Positions 22,267 to 33,300 of a stretch of 64,000 nt of DNA are shown here, in pieces. Numbering within the stretch: the stretch's first letter is position 1; every line of letters begins with the position of its first letter. This stretch comes from Sphingomonas sp. J315 (GTDB taxonomy: Bacteria; Pseudomonadota; Alphaproteobacteria; Sphingomonadales; Sphingomonadaceae). A model generated the notes under the pieces. That model was not told where the DNA came from, searched no databases, and worked only from the letters and a program-made list of their open reading frames with translations. The position numbers were made by a program, and so were the translations under genes. The DNA is taken from the NCBI RefSeq assembly GCF_024666595.1, contig NZ_CP088296.1:3865033-3929032 (forward strand). Direction: 5' to 3'.

Positions 22267-23423
22267 CGCAACATCCCCACAAACCGCTCAAACAGATAGA
22301 AACTATCCTGCGGCCCCGGCGAAGCCTCGGGGTGATATTGCACGCTGAACGCCCGCCCGCCGTCGATCTCGATCCCGCAATTGCTGCCGTCGAACAGCGA
22401 CACATGCGTTTCGACCACGCCTGCGGGCAGCGTCGCGCTCTCGACCGCGAAGCCGTGGTTCATCGACGTGATCTCGACCGTCCCGTCGCTCAGCCGCTTG
22501 ACCGGATGGTTCGCGCCGCGATGGCCCTGGAACATCTTGGTCGTCTGCGCGCCCACCGCCAGCGCCAGCAGCTGATGGCCCAGGCAGATGCCGAACAGCG
22601 GCTTCTTCGTCGCCAGCAACTCGCGGATCACCGGCACCGCATATGCGCCGGTCGCGGCCGGATCGCCCGGCCCGTTCGACAGGAAGATGCCATCGGGGTT
22701 GAAGCTCAACACCTGCTCGGCCGTCGCGGTCGCGGGCAGCACCGTCACCTTCGCCCCGGCCTTCACCAGATTGCGGAAGATATTGTGCTTCGACCCATAG
22801 TCGATCGCCACGACATGCGGCCGCGCGCCATCGCCATCGACCTCATAGCCAAATCCCAGCCGCCACACGCCGCCTTCCCATCCGAAATGGGTCTCGGTGG
22901 TGACGGTAATGGCAAGGTCCATGCCCTCCAGCCCCGGCCAGGCCTGCGCCTGCGCGATCAGCGCGGGAATGTCGAACTCGCCGCTCGCCGAATGCGCGAT
23001 CACGCCGTTCGGCGCGCCCTTGCCGCGAATGCGCCGCGTCAGCGCGCGGGTGTCGATCCCCGACAGGCCGATGCGGTCATGCTTCTTCATCCATGTGTCG
23101 AGATGCTCGACGCTGCGGAAGTTCGACGGCTCGGTCACATCCTCGCGCACGATCATGCCCAGCGCGTGCGGATTGTCCGCCTCCACGTCGTCCGGGTTCG
23201 CACCGACATTGCCGATATGGGGAAAGGTAAAGCAGATCATCTGGCCCGCGAACGACGGGTCGGTCATGATCTCCTGATATCCGGTCATCGCGGTGTGGAA
23301 GCACACTTCCCCCGCCGCCGCGCCCTCGGCCCCGAATCCACGGCCCCAGATGACCTCGCCGCTGGCGAGAACCAGAACGCCTGTAGCTCCTTCAGGCACG
23401 ATAATAGGCGTGGCTTCGGCCAT
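22263..23423 (-). CDS. carA: Carbamoyl-phosphate synthase small subunit
   Basis: The 386-residue protein has the N-terminal CarA domain (GVLVLASGEVIWGRGFGAEGAAAGEVCFHTAMTGYQEIMTDPSF). Its C-terminal class I glutaminase domain has the nucleophile Cys in FGICLGHQLLALA and the His/Glu pair in QYHPEASPGP. It hydrolyses glutamine and channels ammonia to CarB. It runs in the order carA - small exported ORF - carB. Divergent from it lies the yqeY-like gene, with the promoters in 23424-23557. Confidence 0.97.
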   Translation of the reverse strand: MAEATPIIVPEGATGVLVLASGEVIWGRGFGAEGAAAGEVCFHTAMTGYQEIMTDPSFAGQMICFTFPHIGNVGANPDDVEADNPHALGMIVREDVTEPSNFRSVEHLDTWMKKHDRIGLSGIDTRALTRRIRGKGAPNGVIAHSASGEFDIPALIAQAQAWPGLEGMDLAITVTTETHFGWEGGVWRLGFGYEVDGDGARPHVVAIDYGSKHNIFRNLVKAGAKVTVLPATATAEQVLSFNPDGIFLSNGPGDPAATGAYAVPVIRELLATKKPLFGICLGHQLLALAVGAQTTKMFQGHRGANHPVKRLSDGTVEITSMNHGFAVESATLPAGVVETHVSLFDGSNCGIEIDGGRAFSVQYHPEASPGPQDSFYLFERFVGMLR

Positions 23424-23557
23424 CAGAGAAGGTCGCTCCTGTCAGTTTTTCCGGCGATGTCGCTAAGCGCTGCCCGCTAGACCCCTACCCCCCTCGCGTC
23501 AACCGCCTGTGCGGTCTAATGGCGGATAATTCCGATTCACCTGTGGGTAGAGAGAAT

Positions 23558-24010
23558 ATGATCCGCGACGACATCAAGGCAGCCCTCGTCACCGCAATGA
23601 AGGGCGGCGACAAGGAAGGCACCGCCGCCATCCGCCTGATCCAGAGCGCGATCAAGAACCGCGATATCGAGGCGCGCACGCAGGCGCCGGTCGCCGACGA
23701 CGACGCGCTCGTCGTGGAAGTGCTTCAAAAGATGGTCAAGCAGCGCCGCGAATCGATCGAGATGTTCGAAAAGGGCGGCCGCCAGGAACTCGCCGACAAG
23801 GAAAAGGCCGAAGTCGCGGTGATCGAAACCTTCCTCCCCGCGCAGATGAGCGCGGAGGAAACCACCGCAGCCATTGAGGCGATCAAGGCCGACCTCGGCG
23901 CCACCGGCATGAAGGACATGGGCCGCGTCATGGCCGAACTCAAAGCCCGCCACGCGGCAAGCCTCGACATGAGCAAGGCGTCCGGGCTTGTGAAGGCGGC
24001 GCTGAGCTGA
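23558..24010 (+). CDS. GatB/YqeY domain-containing protein
   Basis: The 150-residue protein matches the YqeY family: MIRDDIKAALVTAMKGGDKEGTAAIRLIQSAIKNRDIEAR at the start, EVLQKMVKQRRESIEMFEKGGRQELADKEKAEVAVIETFLPAQMS in the middle and MGRVMAELKARHAASLDMSKASGLVKAAL at the end. The domain resembles the tRNA-binding tail of the GatB amidotransferase subunit. A stand-alone role in tRNA metabolism is likely but unproven. I chose the ATG at 23558, preceded by GAGAGA, over an upstream in-frame start at 23519. Confidence 0.9.
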   Translation: MIRDDIKAALVTAMKGGDKEGTAAIRLIQSAIKNRDIEARTQAPVADDDALVVEVLQKMVKQRRESIEMFEKGGRQELADKEKAEVAVIETFLPAQMSAEETTAAIEAIKADLGATGMKDMGRVMAELKARHAASLDMSKASGLVKAALS

Positions 24011-24020
24011 GCGAGATCCA

Positions 24021-24044
24021 ATCCTCCCCCGCAAGGGGGAGGAT
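24021..24044 (+). terminator. Hairpin terminator after the yqeY-like gene
   Basis: ATCCTCCCCC, a GCAA loop and the exact complement form a 10-bp stem 11 bases after the stop. There is no T-run. Confidence 0.6.
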
Positions 24045-24115
24045 AAGGGCCCCAAGAATTCCTTCCGCCAACAACGCTTGGCGTCGCGCCAATCCCCGCC
24101 TAAACGCGCCTGACC

Positions 24116-25341
<1,226 letters not shown>

Positions 25342-25345
<4 letters not shown>

Positions 25346-25527
25346 GAATCCTTGGGTGGCTTTTCGCGTCGGCACTTGCTGCAAGCATGGCCATAGGCAT
25401 TTGGGCATGGTTGTTCACTGAGCGCAGCGACGCGGATTTTATCAGGAATGCTACCGTCGTGAGTATGGCGCTGTTCATGATTGGCTTGGGAGTCGTTGAA
25501 CATTTTGAGCGCAAGAAGAATGGCTGA
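25342..25527 (+). CDS. Small two-helix membrane protein between trpB and trpA
   Basis: The 61-residue protein has two hydrophobic helices, at about 5-25 and 38-52, and ends FERKKNG. I do not recognise it. Its GC content is lower than that of the flanking trp genes. It starts on the trpB stop (ATGA) and overlaps the trpA start by 8 bases, so its translation is tied to both. It interrupts a pair that is normally adjacent and whose products form one complex. Confidence 0.6.
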
Positions 25528-26326
25528 CCGCCTCGCCACCACCTTCGCCGCCGCCGCGCGCGACCATCGCGCCGCGCTCGTCACCTTCGTCACCGCCGGT
25601 GACGGCGACACCGCCGCCATCCTCGACGCGCTCGTCGCGGGCGGGGCCGATGTGATCGAACTCGGCATGCCGTTCACCGATCCGATGGCCGACGGCCCGG
25701 CGATTCAGGCGGCGAACCTGCGCAGCCTCGCCGCCGGCACGCGCACGGCCGACGTGCTCGCCATCGCCGCCGCCTTTCGCCAGCGCCACCCGGACACCCC
25801 GCTGGTGCTGATGGGCTATGCCAACACCATGACCCGCCCGACGCCAGAAGCCTTCGCGCAAAAGGCGGCGGACGCAGGCGTCGACGGCGCGATCATCGTC
25901 GACATTCCGGCCGAGGAAGCGGACGAGATCGCCGCCTTGGCCCCGCACGGCATCGCCACCATCCGCCTCGCCACCCCCACCACCGACGCCGCGCGCCTGC
26001 CCGCCGTGCTCAATGGCGCGAGCGGGTTCCTCTACTACGTCTCGGTCGCCGGCATCACCGGCAAGCAGCAGGCGGCACAGGACAGCATCGAAGCCGCCGT
26101 CGCCCGGCTCAAGGCCGCAACCGACCTGCCCGTCGCGGTCGGCTTCGGCGTCCGCACGCCCGAGCAAGCCGCCGCGATCGGCCGCGTCGCCGATGGCGTC
26201 GTCGTCGGCTCTGCGATCATCGACATCATCGCGGCACAGGGCGCCAATGCCCCCGCCGCCGTCCGTACCTATATCCAATCCCTGTCGGCCGCACTGGCCG
26301 CAGCACGCAAGGAAATCGCCGCATGA
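25520..26326 (+). CDS. trpA: Tryptophan synthase alpha chain
   Basis: The 268-residue TIM-barrel protein cleaves indole-3-glycerol phosphate and passes indole to TrpB. The catalytic Glu48 and Asp59 sit in [23 protein letters not shown]. The rest of the family pattern follows: [39 protein letters not shown] and [14 protein letters not shown]. The ATG at 25520 is inside the end of the upstream small ORF. The stop overlaps the accD start (ATGA). Confidence 0.96.
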   Translation: MADRLATTFAAAARDHRAALVTFVTAGDGDTAAILDALVAGGADVIELGMPFTDPMADGPAIQAANLRSLAAGTRTADVLAIAAAFRQRHPDTPLVLMGYANTMTRPTPEAFAQKAADAGVDGAIIVDIPAEEADEIAALAPHGIATIRLATPTTDAARLPAVLNGASGFLYYVSVAGITGKQQAAQDSIEAAVARLKAATDLPVAVGFGVRTPEQAAAIGRVADGVVVGSAIIDIIAAQGANAPAAVRTYIQSLSAALAAARKEIAA

Positions 26327-27183
26327 GCTGGCTCACCCGCGTCCGCAACGCGATCTCGCTCGTCATCCCGAACAAGGCGGAGACGCCCGACAACCTCTGG
26401 CACAAGTGCAAGGGCTGCGGGCAGATGGTGTTCGTCAAGGAACTCCAGGAAAACCAGTCGGTCTGCCCGATCTGCGACCATCATGAACGCATCGGCGGCC
26501 GCGCGCGGTTCGAGCAACTGTTCGACGCGGGCAGCTACACCGTCCTCCCGAACCCCAAGGTCGCCGAAGACCCGCTCAAGTTCCGCGACCAGAAACCCTA
26601 CCCCGCCCGCATCAAGGCCGCGCGCGCCAGCACCGGCGAGCAGGACGCGTTCCTCAACGCCAGCGGCACCATCCTCGGCCAGCGCGCGGTGATCGGCGTG
26701 CAGGATTTCGCCTTCATGGGCGGATCGATGGGCCAGGCGGTCGGCGAAGCCTTCATCGCCGGGGTCGAGGCCGCGATCGGCGCCCGCGCCCCCTACATCG
26801 TCTTCACCGCTAGCGGCGGCGCGCGCATGCAGGAGGGCATCCTGTCGCTGATGCAGATGCCGCGCACCACCGTCGCCATCTCGATGCTCCACGACGCCGG
26901 CCTGCCCTATATCGTGGTGCTGACCGACCCGACCTCGGGCGGCGTGATGGCGGCATACGCGATGCTCGGCGACGTCCAGATCGCCGAGCCCAAGGCCACC
27001 CTCGCCTTCACCGGCCGCCGCGTGATCGAAAGCACGATCCGCGAAAAGCTCCCCGACGATTTCCAGACCAGCGAATATTATCTCGACCACGGTCTGATCG
27101 ACATGGTCGTCCACCGCAAGGACCTGCGCGAAAAGCTCGGCGCCCTGATCGGCCTGCTGGTGGAGGAAAAGGCGGCGGCGTGA
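26323..27183 (+). CDS. accD: Acetyl-CoA carboxylase carboxyltransferase subunit beta
   Basis: The 286-residue protein has the AccD zinc ribbon with Cys29, Cys32, Cys48 and Cys51 (CKGCGQMVF...CPICDHH), followed by the crotonase-fold carboxyltransferase domain ([23 protein letters not shown], then [19 protein letters not shown] and [18 protein letters not shown]). With AccA it transfers CO2 from biotin to acetyl-CoA, the first step of fatty acid synthesis. In related genomes accD is followed directly by folC. Here a DUF559 cassette stands between them. Confidence 0.96.
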   Translation: MSWLTRVRNAISLVIPNKAETPDNLWHKCKGCGQMVFVKELQENQSVCPICDHHERIGGRARFEQLFDAGSYTVLPNPKVAEDPLKFRDQKPYPARIKAARASTGEQDAFLNASGTILGQRAVIGVQDFAFMGGSMGQAVGEAFIAGVEAAIGARAPYIVFTASGGARMQEGILSLMQMPRTTVAISMLHDAGLPYIVVLTDPTSGGVMAAYAMLGDVQIAEPKATLAFTGRRVIESTIREKLPDDFQTSEYYLDHGLIDMVVHRKDLREKLGALIGLLVEEKAAA

Positions 27184-27197
27184 GGCATTCGTAAAAG

Positions 27198-27233
27198 CCC
27201 TCTCCCCTCCGGGGAGAGGGTTGGGAGAGGGGC
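27198..27233 (+). repeat. Left inverted repeat flanking the DUF559 gene
   Basis: This 36-base sequence, itself containing a CCCTCTCCCC...GGGGAGAGGG palindrome, is matched in inverted orientation at 27577-27613 with one extra T. It begins 14 bases after the accD stop, ends just before the GTG start, and includes the GGGAGAGGGG that serves as ribosome-binding site. Confidence 0.75.
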
Positions 27234-27234
27234 A

Positions 27235-27618
27235 GTGCCACAGACCAACCCCAAGTTACTCGAACGCGCCCGCTCGATGCGCAGCGAGATGACGCAGCCC
27301 GAGCGCGAACTCTGGACCGCCCTCCGCGCCAAGCGGCTCGAAGGGGTCAAGTTCACCCGCCAGGTCGTGATCGGCCCCTATATTGCCGACTTTGTCTGCC
27401 GCTCGCGCAAGCTCATCATCGAACTCGACGGGGCCACCCACGACGATTCAACGCACGACGACGGGCGCACGGCCTATCTGGAAACGCAAGGCTACCGCGT
27501 GATCCGCTTCTGGAACAACGATGTGATGAACAACCTCGATGGCGTCCTGGCCGCCTTGAGCGAAGCCCTCGACACCGCCCCTCTCCCAAACCCTCTCCCC
27601 GGAGGGGAGAGGGTTTGA
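27235..27618 (+). CDS. DUF559 (Vsr-like endonuclease fold) protein inside inverted repeats
   Basis: The 127-residue protein shows the DUF559 pattern: RARSMRSEMTQPERELWTALRAKRLEGVKFTRQVVIGPYIADFVCRSRKLIIELDGATH, then YRVIRFWNNDVMNNLDGVL. The segment FVC..RKLIIELDG is the PD-(D/E)xK-like core shared with Vsr mismatch endonucleases. It starts at GTG in the left repeat, and its last residues (PLPNPLPGGERV) are encoded by the right repeat. It overlaps the folC ATG by one base. The arrangement suggests a small cassette rather than an ordinary operon member. Catalytic activity is untested for this family as far as I know. Confidence 0.8.
   Translation: MPQTNPKLLERARSMRSEMTQPERELWTALRAKRLEGVKFTRQVVIGPYIADFVCRSRKLIIELDGATHDDSTHDDGRTAYLETQGYRVIRFWNNDVMNNLDGVLAALSEALDTAPLPNPLPGGERV
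27577..27613 (-). repeat. Right inverted repeat flanking the DUF559 gene
   Basis: The complement of this stretch matches 27198-27233 with a single added T in the TTGGG/TTTGGG part. It encodes the C-terminus of the DUF559 protein and contains the ribosome-binding GGAGGGGAGAGG of folC. Confidence 0.75.
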
Positions 27619-28929
27619 TGGACCACGCGACCTCCTCCCACCCCGCCGTCCAACGCCAGCTCGACCGTCTCTGGGCGCTCGGCCCCGGTGCCGATGTGCT
27701 CGGCCTCAGCCGCATCACCGCACTGCTCGACCGGATCGGCAACCCGCATCTCAACCTGCCCCCCGTGCTCCATGTCGCGGGGACCAATGGCAAGGGCTCG
27801 ACCTGCGCCTTCCTGCGCGCCGCGGTCGAGGCCGCGGGCCTCGCCGCGCATGTCTATTCCAGCCCGCATCTGGTCCGCTTCAACGAGCGTATTCGCCTTG
27901 GCGGTAAGCTGATCGACGACGCGACCCTCGCCGCCCTGCTCGAACAGGTGCTCGACGCCGGCGGCGACATCGGCGCGAGCTTTTTCGAGGTCACCACCGC
28001 CGCCGCCTTCCTCGCCTTCGCCCGCACCCCGGCGGACGCCTGCATCATCGAGGTTGGCCTGGGCGGCCGTCTCGACGCCACCAACGTCATCTCCGCCCCC
28101 GCCGCCTGCGCCATCGCCCAGCTCGGCATCGACCATCAGGCGTTCCTCGGCGACACCGCCGAAGCGATTGCGGGCGAAAAGGCGGGCATCGCCAAGCCCG
28201 GCGTCCCGCTCGTCACCATGGCCTATGGCGACAGCGTCTCCGCGCGCATCGCGCAGGTCGCCGCCGCCGCGAACGCTCCGGTCCACGCGCGCGGCACCGC
28301 ATGGGACTTCACCGTCACCCCCGATCGCCTGCTCTACCGCGACGCACAGGGCGAGGTAGAAGCCCCGCTCCCCACCCTCGCCGGCCCGCATCAGCCCGCC
28401 AATCTCGCGCTCGCCATCGCCACGCTGCGTCACCAGCGCACGCTGACGATTCCCCACAGCGCCTTCGCCAGCGCCGCCAGCGCCGCGCGCTGGCCCGCGC
28501 GGATGCAGCGTCTGACCCCCGGCCCACTCCACGCGCTTCTGCCCGCCGGAGCCGAAATCTGGCTCGACGGCGGCCATAACGAGGCCGCCGCCCAGTCGGT
28601 CAGCGCCACGCTGGCGCAGGTCGCAAACGGCCGCCCCGCGCACCTGATCCTCGGCATGTTGTCGAACAAGGACGCGACCGGTCTGCTCGCCCCCCTTCGC
28701 CCCGCTCGCGGCCAGCTTCACCGCAGTCCCGGTCCCCGGCCACGCGCATCACGACCCGGCGGACCTCGCCGCCACCGCCCGCGCGCTCGGCATCCCCAGC
28801 ACCGCGACCGCACCCGACGTTCCGACGGCACTCGCCAGCATTCAGGCGGCGGCCCCGCTCGTCCTTATCCTCGGCTCGCTCTACCTGGCGGGCGAAGTGC
28901 TCCGGGAAAACGACGAACTCCCCGACTGA
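27618..28929 (+). CDS. folC: Folylpolyglutamate/dihydrofolate synthase, frameshifted near the end
   Basis: FolC adds glutamate to folates and to dihydropteroate. The Mur-ligase P-loop HVAGTNGKGSTCAFLR is near residue 55, VGLGGRLDATNVI and QLGIDHQAFLG follow, and WLDGGHNEAAAQSV marks the C-terminal ligase domain. The frame breaks near 28690-28712 in a C-rich stretch. In the shifted frame the expected end appears (FTAVPVPGHAHHDPADLAATARALGI and then LILGSLYLAGEVL), with a stop at 28927-28929. A single-base error is the likely cause, since the gene is normally essential. The ATG at 27618 shares a base with the DUF559 stop. Confidence 0.9.
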
Positions 28930-28940
28930 CCCTTATTGCG

Positions 28941-28953
28941 ATTGACTATCAAT
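28941..28953. promoter_or_regulatory. Short inverted repeat before the DUF6628-like gene
   Basis: ATTGA-CTA-TCAAT is a perfect 5-base inverted repeat ending seven bases before the likely ATG at 28960. It resembles half of an iron-type operator (TGA-N3-TCA core), but the match is weak and the site is short. Confidence 0.25.
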
Positions 28954-28959
28954 AGAAGG

Positions 28960-29447
28960 ATGGCAGACTGGCACTCCAGAGCAAGGAGTCGCCCCGTTGC
29001 GCCATTCATCCCCCCGCCCCCCTCACCGCCGCCACTCTCGGCAACGCCCTCCCCCGCGTCCAGCCCGAAGACCCCGCCGCGCGCCTGTTGCTGTTCGGCG
29101 TGCGTCAGCTCGGCGCACAGGGCCTCAATGACGCGGCCACCGCCCATGCCTTCATCACCGCCTTCGGCAAGGGATTCCGCGGCCCGCTGCTGCTGCTGCG
29201 CGCGCTGATGGCAGAGATGTCGGCCGCCAGCGCCGGCCCGATCCAGATCGCGCCCTGGTGCTGTGCGCGCATGACCGCGTCCGAAGGCGCGCTGATCGAA
29301 GTGATCGCCAGCATCGAGCGCGATAGCGAACGCGCCCGCCTCCTCCTCTCCGACCTGCTCGGCATCCGCCGCGTGGACGGCGTGCTGGCGACCGCCAACG
29401 CCCTCGCCAACGCCTTCGCCGACGCCGGGATGCCGGTAGAGGTTTAG
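28960..29447 (+). CDS. DUF6628-like protein, probably frameshifted near its start
   Basis: From about 29035 to 29447 the product reads as a conserved small protein (PEDPAARLLLFGVRQLGAQGLNDAATAHAFITAFGKGFRGPLLLLRALMAEM, then APWCCARMTASEGALIEVI). It is helical and close to the sphingomonad DUF6628 type, of unknown function. No ATG or GTG exists in that frame upstream. A good start with AGAAGG lies at 28960 in another frame, with C runs at 29010-29032 in between, so a one-base error there is likely. It ends in a 4-base tail-to-tail overlap with the permease gene. Confidence 0.6.
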
Positions 29448-30802
29448 GTCACGCCCGACCGCGCCTTGCGCACACTTTCGACGACAAATCCCTTGCGCCA
29501 CAACAGCCACAGCAATGCCATGCCGGGCAACGCGACGAGCGTGGTGAGGAGCCAGAAGCCCGTCCAGCCCAGCGCATCGGCCGCGATGCCCGCCGGACCT
29601 CGAGAGCCAAGTCCGGCCGACGCCCGCAAGCGACGAGAGCAGGGCATATTGGGTCGCGGTATAGGCCAGGTTGGACAGACCGGAGAGGTACGTCACGAAC
29701 ACCGTCAGCCCCATTCCGCTGGTCACCTGTTCGGTCGCGACGGCGATGGTCAGCCAGGTCACGTCATGCCCACGGCTGGCGAGCATCGCAAATGTCAGAT
29801 TGCTCACCATCATGAGCACGCCCGACACGAACAGCGAGCGACCGAGCCCCAACCATGCCATCAGTGGCGCGGCGAGCGCGGTGCCGACGATCAACCCCCA
29901 AAAGCCGACGACCTTGTTGATCGCCACAAACTCGGTATCGGTAAAGCCGAGCTCGACGATCATCGGGTTCAGCATCACCTGCCCCATCGCGTCGCCCAGC
30001 TTGTAGATCAGCACGAACAACAGGATCAGCACCGCGCCCTTGCGTCCGAAAAACTCGCGAAACGGGCCGACCAGCGTCTCCTGGAGCCACCCGCCGATGC
30101 TCTGGCGCGCCTTGTCCCGCATCACCGCCTCGTGCAGCCCCGGCCCGGCCCAGAACGCGGCGATGATCCCCGGCACGATGCACAGTCCGGTCAGACCATA
30201 AGCGGCCGCCCAGCCAAGGTTGAATCCCTCCGACGATGCAAGCGCGATCGTTCCCACGCCCGCCGCGAACGCGCCCAGCCTGTATCCGAACTGGTTGTTC
30301 GCGGTGCCGTGCGACAATTGCTCGTCGGGCAGGATTTCGATGCGATAGGCGTCGATCACGATATCCTGCGTCGCCCCGAGGAACGCCACGACGATCGCCC
30401 AGAAGGCGAACGGCCCCATATTGCCGTCGCGCGGATCGCTCGCGCCCAGCATCCAGACCGCACCGAACAACAGCGCCATGATCAGGAACAGCCAGGCCCG
30501 CCGCTGCCCGAAAAGATCCGAGAGCAGGGGCAAGCGGATCCGATCGATCAGCGGCGCCCACAAGAATTTGAGCGTATAGGGGTCGTCAGCCCGACTGCGA
30601 AGCCGATCGTCTTCTTGTCGATCCCGACCTTCGCCAGCCAGAACGTCATCGTGCCGAGCAGCAGCGCAAGCGGAAATCCGCTCGAAATCCCCAGCAGCAG
30701 CGCGGCGAGCGGGCGCGGCTTCACATAGGGCAGCATGACCTCGCCAATGCTGCGCTTGCGCGCCTCCACCCCTGCTTCCAATCCCCCGCGTCGCTCATCC
30801 AA
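29444..30802 (-). CDS. AmpG-like muropeptide permease (MFS), with two frameshifts
   Basis: The joined product of about 450 residues has the AmpG pattern: LAALLLGISSGFPLALLLGTMTFWLAKVGIDKKTIGF at the start, LKFLWAPLIDR, FLGATQDIVIDAYRIEIL near residue 130 and YLSGLSNLAYTATQYALLSSL near residue 380. Such permeases bring anhydro-muropeptides from the periplasm for cell-wall recycling. The frame breaks near 30570-30585 (residue about 75) and near 29597-29607, after which the end reads GIAADALGWTGFWLLTTL. The breaks look like sequence errors because the matching residues resume immediately. The start at 30802 is uncertain, and 30736 is an alternative. Confidence 0.8.
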
Positions 30803-30862
30803 ATCCTCCCTAGGTCGGGCGACCCTAGCGACAAATTCGACGCTGCAAAGCCCGGCGAAGGA

Positions 30863-31294
30863 TTATTGCGCGGCGGGCTGGAACAGGCGCAGGGCGGATG
30901 GAATGCGCTTGGGGCTTTTCCCTTCGGTCAGCGCCTCGCAAATGTCGATCGCGGCGATCAGGTCACGCTGCTTGTACGGCTTCGTCAGGCAGCCAAGACC
31001 GACCGCCTCGATCTCGTCGGGATTGCGGCCCGTGACGATCAGAACGGGGATATTCTCGGCGCAGGCGGCATGGGCGACATCCGCGCCGCTCCCATCGCTC
31101 AGGCCCAGATCGACCAGCACGATATCCGGCTTGTCCGGCGCAATGATGTACCCAATCGCCTCGCCTACCGAATCGGTCGTGGCAACGACGGTAAAGCCTT
31201 CTTCCGACAGGAAATGTTCGGTGTCGAACGCCACCAGCGGCTCGTCCTCGACGATCAGCACCCGAACGATCCGCCGCTTCTTCTTCCCGAACAC
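30863..31294 (-). CDS. Single-domain response regulator
   Basis: The 143-residue protein is a lone receiver domain with a basic leader (MFGKKKRRIVRVLIVEDEPLVAFDTEHFL). The acidic pocket residues are in VEDEP, the phosphorylation site is Asp62 in IVLVDLGLSDGSG, and the Thr/Lys switch residues are in VTGR and LTKPYKQ. There is no output domain, so it probably acts by protein contact or in a phosphorelay. No histidine kinase is near. It stands alone between the divergent rluB and the permease gene. Confidence 0.85.
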   Translation of the reverse strand: MFGKKKRRIVRVLIVEDEPLVAFDTEHFLSEEGFTVVATTDSVGEAIGYIIAPDKPDIVLVDLGLSDGSGADVAHAACAENIPVLIVTGRNPDEIEAVGLGCLTKPYKQRDLIAAIDICEALTEGKSPKRIPSALRLFQPAAQ

Positions 31295-31400
31295 GCTGCA
31301 CCCACCCGAATGTTACGGTTGCCAAACGCATTGAACGCTTTCGGGTTCGTCCGCGCACAAGAATTTTGCGCCCCGGCCCAACCCGCTGTATCGCGCGCCA

Positions 31401-32767
31401 ATGTCCCCCTCATCCACCAATGAACCTGAACGGCAACCAGCCAAATCCGGTGAGCGTATCGCCAAGCTGCTCGCCCGTGCCGGAATCGCGTCACGCCGCG
31501 AAATCGAACGCATGATCGCTGATGGCCGCATCGCGCTCGACGGTCAGGTCCTGACCACCCCCGCAACCGTGCTGACCTCGCTCCATGGCGTCACCGTCGA
31601 TGGCAACCCGGTTGCCGCCCCCGCCCCCGCACGCCTGTTCCGCTTCCACAAGCCCGCCGGGCTGCTCACCACCGAACGCGACCCCGCCGGTCGCCCGACC
31701 ATCTACAGCAAGCTGCCCAAGGGGCTCCCCGGCTGATGCCGGTCGGCCGCCTCGATCTCGCGACCGAGGGGCTGTTGCTGATGACCACCGATGGCGAGCT
31801 CAAGCGCCAGCTCGAACTCCCCGCAACCGGGGTCGAGCGCAGCTATCGCGCTCGCGCCTATGGCCAGGTCAGCCAGGAGCAGCTGGAAGAGCTGATGTTG
31901 GGTGTCGAGATCGACGGCGTCCGCTATGGCTCGATCAACGCCAATCTCGAACGCCGCACCGGCGCGAATGTGTGGATCGAACTGACCCTGACCGAGGGCA
32001 AGAACCGCGAAGTCCGCCGCGTCCTCGAACATCTCGGGCTCAAGGTCAGCCGCCTGATCCGCACCCGCTACGGCCCCTTCCACCTCGGCGACATGCCCAT
32101 CGGAGGAGTGGACGAGATTCGCCAGCATGATCTGGTGGTGTTCCGCAACACGCTGACCGGACCCGGCGGCGGCAAGGCGGCGTCGAACCTGCAATTGTCG
32201 GGCAAGCCCAAGGCGGTGGACGCCGACCCAGAGGAAACGCCCGCTGCACCCACTGCCGCGCTCCCGACCAACCGCGCCGAACGCCGCAAGATCGTCGCGC
32301 AGGCCCCCGCCAACGCTCGGGAGCCCGAGGCTTATAAACCCGCGCGTCCGCAGCGCTCCGCAGCGGAAAAGAAAGGTCCCGAGAAGTTCGGCGTGGCCCA
32401 GCGCCGCCGTCATCAGGCCAGGACCCAACGTCAATCCAACCCCGCCCCGTTCGGCGACGGCCAAGGGGAAGGGCAGCGCCGACAGCGGCCCGATGCAGCT
32501 GCAGGTGCTACACGGCCCCCGCGCCCGGACTCCTCCGGTCGAACCGCTCCCCGAAAGGGAAGCCGTTCAGCAAAACGCCCGCCGCGCGTCACGCCCAGCA
32601 TGACGACGACGCCGGCCCGTTGCTCGACCGGCCCAAGCGCGCCTACCGCCCCAATGACCGCCGCCCCGGTGCGGCTCCCGGCAACCGCCCGCCCGCCGGC
32701 AAGGGCGGACCGCCCAAGCCCCCCGCGCGGTACGCCCGCGCCCGGCAAGCGAGGCCCGCGCAAATGA
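31401..32767 (+). CDS. rluB: Pseudouridine synthase RluB/RsuA family, frameshifted
   Basis: The first part (31401 to about 31727) has the S4 RNA-binding domain (ERIAKLLARAGIASRREIERMIADGRIALDG) and the start of the synthase domain (FRFHKPAGLLTTERDPAGRPTIYSKLPKGLP). The frame breaks near 31727-31731 in CTCCCCGG and continues as RLMPVGRLDLATEGLLLMTTDGELKRQ, whose Asp in GRLD is catalytic. The enzyme isomerises a uridine in 23S rRNA (U2605 in E. coli). The C-terminus is a long basic, Pro/Arg-rich extension of about 200 residues ending GKRGPRK. The GC-rich extension may hold further errors. Its stop overlaps the rsmD start (ATGA). Confidence 0.88.
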
Positions 32768-33300
32768 GAATCATCGCCGGCACCTGGCGCGGCCGCCCGC
32801 TGGTCGCGCCCAAGGGCGACGCCACCCGCCCCACCGCCGACCGCACGCGTGAGGCGCTGTTCTCGATGCTCACCAGCCGCGTCGGCAGTTTCGAGGGGCT
32901 GGCCGTCGCCGACCTGTTCGCCGGTTCGGGTGCACTTGGCCTCGAGGCCCTGTCACGCGGTGCCGCGTCGTGCCTGTTCGTCGAACAGGACCGCGCCGCG
33001 CTCGACGCGCTGCGCACCAATGCCGAAAAGCTCGGCATCCGTCCCGACATCCGCGCCAGCTCGGTAATGGGGCTCGGCCCCGCACCCAAGCCGCTCGACC
33101 TGATCATGATGGACCCGCCCTATGGCACCGGCGCGGGATCTGTCGCGCTCGACAAGCTCGCCCGCCTCGGCTGGACCGGTCCCGCCACCTGGATCAGCAT
33201 CGAAACCGCCAAGGCCGAAAGTGTCGACGTCGCCGGTTTCATCACCGATACGGAGCGGGTTCACGGCAAGGCCAAGCTGACGATCTTGCGGCCCGCCTAG
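32764..33300 (+). CDS. rsmD: 16S rRNA (guanine(966)-N(2))-methyltransferase RsmD
   Basis: The 178-residue protein has the RsmD start MRIIAGTWRGRPLVAPKG and RPTADRTREALFSML, the SAM-binding motif VADLFAGSGALGLEALSRGA, and the catalytic MDPPYGTG. It methylates G966 of 16S rRNA during 30S assembly. It is coupled to rluB by an ATGA overlap, a common pairing of rRNA-modification genes. It ends in a 4-base overlap with the convergent MHS-type transporter gene. Confidence 0.95.
   Translation: MRIIAGTWRGRPLVAPKGDATRPTADRTREALFSMLTSRVGSFEGLAVADLFAGSGALGLEALSRGAASCLFVEQDRAALDALRTNAEKLGIRPDIRASSVMGLGPAPKPLDLIMMDPPYGTGAGSVALDKLARLGWTGPATWISIETAKAESVDVAGFITDTERVHGKAKLTILRPA

Noticed and set aside
28941..28953. 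A Fur-type iron box
   Set aside because: Only a 13-base core fits loosely; no iron-related gene is adjacent that I can support. Kept only as a weak inverted repeat.
27618..28955. A FolC with a naturally different Arg/Pro-rich C-terminus
   Set aside because: The normal FolC ending is present in the neighbouring frame up to 28929, so a one-base error is simpler.
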